Source: Cercis canadensis
Lineage: Eukaryota; Streptophyta; Magnoliopsida; Fabales; Fabaceae
Direction: 5' to 3'
Length of the DNA stretch: 64,000 nt
Assembly (NCBI GenBank): GCA_003255065.1
Contig: QAOA01003736.1
Coordinates: forward strand, 694,226-758,225
Translations under genes and position numbers: made by a program
Shown here: positions 58,830 through 64,000 of the stretch, piece by piece
Layout: each line of letters starts with the position of its first letter
How positions within the stretch are numbered: position 1 is the stretch's first letter
Notes under the pieces: generated by a model
Databases searched by the model: none
What the model was told of the DNA's origin: nothing
What the model saw: the letters and a program-made list of their open reading frames with translations, nothing else

Positions 58830-61800
58830 CTAAGCTTCTTCAAGTTTTTTCTTCCGTTCCTTGATACGGGCAGTCTTTTCCTTCTTGCGAGTATTGCTTG
58901 TCTGAATTGGGGGGGGGGGGGGGNGGGGGGGGGGCAAAAAAAAGAGATCAAAAAAATAGGAACCAATTGAAAAATATTCATGTTTAAAGGAGTAACTTCA
59001 TAGACAAATTGATGCCTTGTAACCAGTTAGATAGCATAATTTATTAAAAGAGCGAAGGCAGTAAATAAGTGTAAAATGAAGCTTGCACAAATAATTGTGG
59101 GGACGGGGTTGGAGGAAGCTACAAATAACTCAAAAGGCAGCATAAGAAGGCCAGAAAAAAAAGATACCTCCATGGCTTCATAGAGTTTCCTCTTTTTCTT
59201 TGACATAAAAACTGTAGCCATATCAGAGCCACTTTGTTCAATATTGGTAATAGATTCCTCCCCACCCTGCGGCACTCCAGCAGAAATCTGTTTATCAATG
59301 TTGGAAACATACGGGCCACCTTTAAGTTCCTTTTTCAATTCATCATGGTACTGCCGCTCCAGAATCATCATCTGCAACCACTCAAGTTGACAAAGAATAG
59401 GTTTGCAATACACACATCAGAGACATAATCAAAGATGGCATAAGCATAACAAGAAAAACAGATCAACTTTCATTTAAAATGTGGTACTCAATAGGATTGA
59501 CATGAACAATATGTTGCAAATTCGTAAAGCTCTTTTTAATGATACATGAACAATGGATGGTTCGAGCTCTGAAATAGCACTCATTTATTTTTTACACTGT
59601 CCAGTAGCTACATACATCTGGAATAGGTTGTCTGGTGTTTCTGGTGAAACTTGGGGAAGTCCTCTACCTTTATATTTGGAACAGCTTTTGTTGATTAACT
59701 TCAAAGAAGGCTTTGGTAGAAATATGGGGGCAAAGTTATGGCAGCATGTTGCTTATACTATAAGTATTCTTACGGATACAGCTTCCTAGTCAATATCTTC
59801 TTATGGGACAAGATTTTTTTATGGCCTACTCTTAGGGGCTCAGTCAATGATGTGTTTTAAGTGAGCCTCTCTAAAATATATAAAGGGACTGTAGGGCAAT
59901 ATTGTTTTGACGAGTTTCTTGTTTCCTGCTATGTTTTAAGTTTATTCCTTTTGAAACGGAACATATCTTGCCCTCCACTTTATTTGTACTCTTTCTTCCC
60001 TCTCTATAATAAAATTTCTTCTTTTATCAAAAAAATAAATATAAAAAAACCTCTCTACTCATTCTCCCATTATGATGCTATATTCCTTGGAGAATGCATA
60101 CCTTTTGCTTTCTCTGAGCAGCTTCATTAGCCTCAGCTCGATCAATAATACCTTCAACCAGTAGATTCTGCGGATCTTCCGAATCTTGTCCAACACCTGG
60201 AAGTGGAAGGACTTCCTTTCTGAAAGCAGCTTGCAAGCTTTTAATGGCCTTTGCATAGTCCGGAACATACCCTTCTTCCTCATTGTCAACAAAAGGAGAC
60301 AAGTGCGGTGGAGGAACCCTGTTGAGAGAAGAAACATTTTAGCTAGGAATATTAAGAGAAATGTATCTGGACCAAGCAACATACGTCACGTGAAATACCA
60401 GGGAACAGATGCACAGAAACTTGTTTTTTGACAAGAAAAAATATTTGCATTACTTCCATGATCTAAAACAGAAAATGTGAGGACTACAACAGTCAACACC
60501 AAAAAGATGAATATGGTTCACCAGAGATGAAAAAAACATTTATGTGAAACAAAGAAAATAACTTCAAAGTTACCTTCCCACCACATAATCAGCGGTAGGT
60601 AAAATGACCTGTGCGTTCACACAGTCAAATATCCATTGTGGTTGAACATATTCTCTGGAGAAGAACATATGTCCTTGTGCTTCCCTATCAACAATCTAAA
60701 TATATGAAAGAAATAACTAAGTACCTCTGAAGGGAAGGGATAAAAAAATTTGTCACCAAGAAAGTGGGATGTTTTCTCACAAACCTGATGAGTGATGGTC
60801 TGGTCAGATTCCCTAAAAGGTGCTCCCTCTCCCTCCCAGGAAACTATGCCACCAAAAGCAGGAATGATGAGAAGTAATGACTCTCTTGGCACCTGAAAAA
60901 GCAAGGCAGACATAAATATATAGATACATATGCTCACAAGAAATATTACAAAATTAATCTAAGGATAAAAGAATATAGCAACATGGAGGAACAAGAAAGT
61001 CTCTGATAAGCTGTATATTAATAAACCCATGAACCAACAGCAATTTTAAAACTAGCCTACTAGGGCACCAAATTTCATATATTAATGAGCTGAGAACTTT
61101 CTCTCTTGCAATGCTGTCAAAATTATTCATGTTGCAACAATACATAAAGGTCACTGTATCTGATACGCCATAAAATCTTTTGTATCTGCAAAGCACTCTG
61201 AAACAAACAAAAAAAATCCACGCCAAGGTACTCAGAAAATACCTTCATGGTTTCCCACCAAAAATAGAGTCATTCTCTTTAAGAGAAAATCTCTACCATT
61301 TACCTAATATGCAACATATAAAGTCAACAGCAGCAATCACACAGGTCCTAACACAAATTTAAGCATAATCAGACATTCCGTACCACCCCACTATCTCCTT
61401 CAGAGAAGCGAATTTTTCATATCTGTTACTAGCTTTGGGTTTAATTCCGGAAGACCTTTTGGCACCAGTTATTAGTGTCACTGATCAGTATATAACAATT
61501 TTTGCTTACATATAAAACTCAAATCAGCAACTAGTACATGCGCAAATTCCCAACTAGGGACAAAAACAACAAAATTTTCAATTAGTTGGTCTGACCTCCC
61601 TGCTCAAGAAAATTTTCATATTTCTGAAGAGTGTTTTACACTCCCTTGTGACTTGATCCTCCTCATCTTCACCAGCAACATCTTCAACAAGGTGCATCAA
61701 TGCACCGGGTTCATTAGAAGGAAGTTGATGCTGAAGTTGAGCAAGTCTTAGTTCAGTTTCTTCAGTCTCTGCTCCTTTTTGCTCAGTCTCAACATGCTCA

Positions 61801-63843
61801 GAATTCACTACAGGGAGCCTAGCATTGGCATCGACATATCTTGACAATGCATATAAGTCTGCATTATTTGAAAAGAAAAATAATCAAATAATACAAATAA
61901 TATCTGCAGAGATTCAAAAATTCAAGGTCCTGAAGTACCCCTTGAGTTGAGGGGAACAGTTACCTGCTGCTAAAGCTTCTAATCGAGGATCAAGTACGGG
62001 CGGATATTTCACATTTATAGAATGATAAAGGTGACAATTCACAAAACCAAGAAGAGCCTGCAACAATCCATTATGTATGTTAAAAAGCTTGAAAAACAGT
62101 CAACCAAATAATATGCATATATACAATCAAGGGTTAGGGGATACACATCCAATAGTGAAGAAGTAACATGTCTGTCTAATTAGCTATACTGTTTACATGA
62201 TCTAACCACAAATCTAAAATCTAATCAATTGTAATGTTTAAATGATTCAAATGCACAAAACTATAAGTAAGTCTTACTAATTGGGATGAAGCAGCCAGTA
62301 AATATAACAATGAAATAGAAACTAACCTCATATAATTCCAAAAAGATTAACATGACTTTGATGTCAACATCATCAGGTACAACCTGCTGCAGGGGATGAG
62401 GCGTCATCCACGTTATTGTCTGACCCTTAACCTCAGCCTGCGCAAACAACATATTAATCCATTACACACAATCAAGATTAATGACCAGTACAAATAACTT
62501 GAATCCTTGATTATTACCTGGTAGTATATGCCTTTCACAGATACAAAAGTCTTTCTTAACTTATGAGTGCGGGATACAAAGGCTTGCCATTCATGCACCA
62601 ATCTGGCAGACCAAAGAAAGCAAAAAGAATAAATACAACAGATAAAGGTAAGAACAGCATTTTTAAACTATACAGTAACGCAAAAAGACACCAATGAGAC
62701 TTGAACCTAAAGTCTTTTCCTCAACTCCTTATTCTCAAAGGCCTTACATCCACAAGGGCCTAAACTCATTTTACATATTAATCATACATTTTCAAATTCC
62801 AAGCATATACCTCCGACAATTATGAACACGTTCCACATCAATTTGATTCCTCTCTGATGCAGGTAAGGCTGCAAAAAGATGCACCAGCGTAAGACAGTCA
62901 TCCAATTCTCCAAGTGCATGCTCAAATGTCGGGTACCTATAATTGCAAGAATACTCAAATAAGTATGAAATTCCTTACTGGCTGCAAGAGATATATTTAG
63001 ATAGACGGAACAAACAAACCTTTCTCGAATAATCCTATCTAGCCTGTATTTAGGTATACGCTGCCGCAAATTCTCTGCACGTTCATTGTTTTTCTTTGCC
63101 TCCGCTTTCTTTATTTTTTTCTCATATACTCTTCTTGCTCTCAATATATCAATTAAAGGATCCTGATGAAGAAAAGCAATATCCTTCACATGGTAGTAAG
63201 TGTGATGATTTCCTTTGAACTTTTTCTTTGGCTCCCGGGGAAATACACCTTTGAAAATGCATAGTTTCCTAAAATTTGTGAAGTCAGTGTAAGAATTCTT
63301 GTATAGCCATCACCACATTATAAGTCCTAAGTGTTTCTCAAAAGCCAAAATCCAATATATAGAAAATTAGAGTCAGACTGAAGATTTTTATTTTCCAAAT
63401 TAAATCATGTGCTATTAACAGAAGACGTAAACGATTCAGACCTGAAAACGGGTAGAGTAACTTGAAGTTGCTTTAGTGCTTGACTTCTAGTGACAAAAAG
63501 AGCAGCGTTACCCTCCTTTTTCTTCCCCTGTCATATAAACACAGAAAACCAAGGCTGTTACAAGTGAGGAGAAGATTCCATAGAAACTCTCAAAGGATAA
63601 TGTTTTCAAATAAAACGATCCACGGAGATTTCAGTTTTCCCCGATGACAGCAACCGAATATTGGGCACAGAAGAAATAAAGTGGCGGCGAGTAAAGATAG
63701 GCATTCGGCAAATGATTTTGCGGCTAATAAGGAAACGGTGAGCTTCAAAGGAGCGAGGTTGGGATTAAGAGGTTTTTCGCAGAGCAAAATGGGAGTGAGA
63801 AGGAGGATTCAGAACTCACCGGAGGTCTGTAGTGTTTCCCCAT
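58830..63843 (-). CDS. PES: Pescadillo homolog (PeBoW complex, 60S ribosome biogenesis)
   Basis: Pescadillo acts in the nucleolus with BOP1 and WDR12 in pre-rRNA processing for the large ribosomal subunit. Thirteen exons join in phase to 586 aa: 63843-63820, 63527-63442, 63268-63020, 62936-62811, 62602-62518, 62437-62327, 62057-61964, 61858-61596, 60892-60785, 60695-60574, 60318-60102, 59371-59168 and 58901-58830. The Pescadillo N-terminal domain covers about residues 8-290 (FKGNHHTYYHVKDIAFLHQD, LVHEWQAFVSRTHKLRKTF). A BRCT domain follows at about 330-425, with the conserved Trp in WIFDCVN near 403. The C terminus is charged and coiled-coil-like, with basic nuclear-targeting stretches (SKKKRKLYEAME, TRKKEKTARIKERKKK). 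Nothing is missing relative to the family. Intron 11 carries an antisense LINE fragment and intron 12 a poly-C tract with an N. The gene is tail-to-tail with RBB1. Confidence 0.95.
58905..58934. repeat. Poly-G run with N at a PES splice acceptor
   Basis: About 26 G residues with an N at 58924 lie immediately upstream, on the minus strand, of the last PES exon. There they read as poly-C and form the polypyrimidine tract before AATTCAG at 58908-58902. The homopolymer length is unresolved. Confidence 0.85.
59540..60052 (+). mobile_element. Truncated LINE 3' end (zf-RVT region) in PES intron
   Basis: The plus-strand frame 59553-59789 contains LIYFLHCPVATYIWNRLSGV and a following region typical of the zf-RVT/C-terminal tail of plant LINE reverse transcriptases. 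Further related sequence runs downstream in broken frames to a T-rich end and an A-rich tail (TATCAAAAAAATAAATATAAAAAAAC, about 60027-60052). It is 5'-truncated and frame-broken, so dead. It lies antisense to PES inside intron 11. I could not define target-site duplications. Confidence 0.65.
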
Positions 63844-63922
63844 AGCTGCTGAAAGGCGCGCAGACGCACAAAATGTTCTAGGAGTTACTCAGTAAACATC
63901 CGGCGTGGTTCGTATTTAAAGG

Positions 63923-63931
63923 TTAGGGTTT
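63923..63931 (-). promoter_or_regulatory. Telo-box upstream of PES
   Basis: AAACCCTAA on the minus strand lies about 80 bp upstream of the PES ATG. Telo-boxes near the start of transcription are characteristic of plant ribosome biogenesis and translation genes, which fits the product. Confidence 0.65.
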
Positions 63932-64000
63932 GCGGAGGACATGGCTCCGGGTAATGCTCATACGGGTAACGGGTTAACGGGTTTTCAACTTGAAAATTAA

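Noticed and set aside
58902..59167. PES intron 12 as a U12-type intron (donor GTATCTTTT)
   Set aside because: The donor is close to the U12 consensus, but no TCCTTAAC-like branch site lies near the acceptor, where there is only a C-run. A normal GT-AG intron is simpler.

Overview
The window is nuclear DNA of a flowering plant, most likely a eudicot. It is AT-rich between genes, its genes are intron-rich with almost only GT-AG junctions, and its proteins match plant-specific families (SIAMESE-type CDK inhibitor, chloroplast ABCB half-transporter, RDM4, RBB1). A rosid, perhaps Rosaceae, is my guess from sequence feel, not a demonstrated assignment. Four isolated Ns (4808, 13462, 29219, 58924) sit in homopolymers or at a duplication junction, which suggests a gap-filled assembly.

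Layout from left to right: the 5' end of a nuclear pore gp210 gene (minus, cut by the left edge); RDM4/IWR1 (minus, 10 exons); a doubtful small ORF near 7.6-7.9 kb; the chloroplast half-size ABC transporter ABCB29 (minus, 18 exons, one GC-AG intron); the GPI-transamidase subunit GAA1 (plus, 6 exons), head-to-head with ABCB29; a single-exon F-box/LRR gene (plus); about 7 kb of AT-rich spacer holding a Mutator-type MITE and other repeats; a single-exon SIAMESE-RELATED CDK inhibitor closest to SMR6 (minus) with E2F-like sites upstream; a giant 30-exon gene for an acidic, probably disordered RBB1-like protein (plus, about 20 kb, about 4,540 aa); and Pescadillo (PES, minus, 13 exons), tail-to-tail with RBB1. 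Exon borders were worked out by hand from splice signals and reading phase. Every complete model sums to a multiple of three.

The main discovery is the internal architecture of the RBB1-like gene. A four-exon cassette (51 nt, about 153 nt, a 1-2 kb exon, about 420-490 nt) is repeated in tandem, introns included, with every junction in phase 0. Inside the large exons of cassettes A and B an 81-codon unit is itself repeated five and six times. The gene is therefore growing at two nested scales without breaking its frame.

The order gp210 - F-box/LRR - SMR6 - RBB1 also matches, from memory, the consecutive Arabidopsis loci At5g40480-At5g40470-At5g40460-At5g40450, with RDM4, ABCB29 and GAA1 lying in between here. 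The genes do not form one pathway. They cover nuclear pore, RNA polymerase assembly/RdDM, plastid transport, GPI anchoring, ubiquitin ligase, cell-cycle inhibition, vacuolar strand organisation and ribosome biogenesis.
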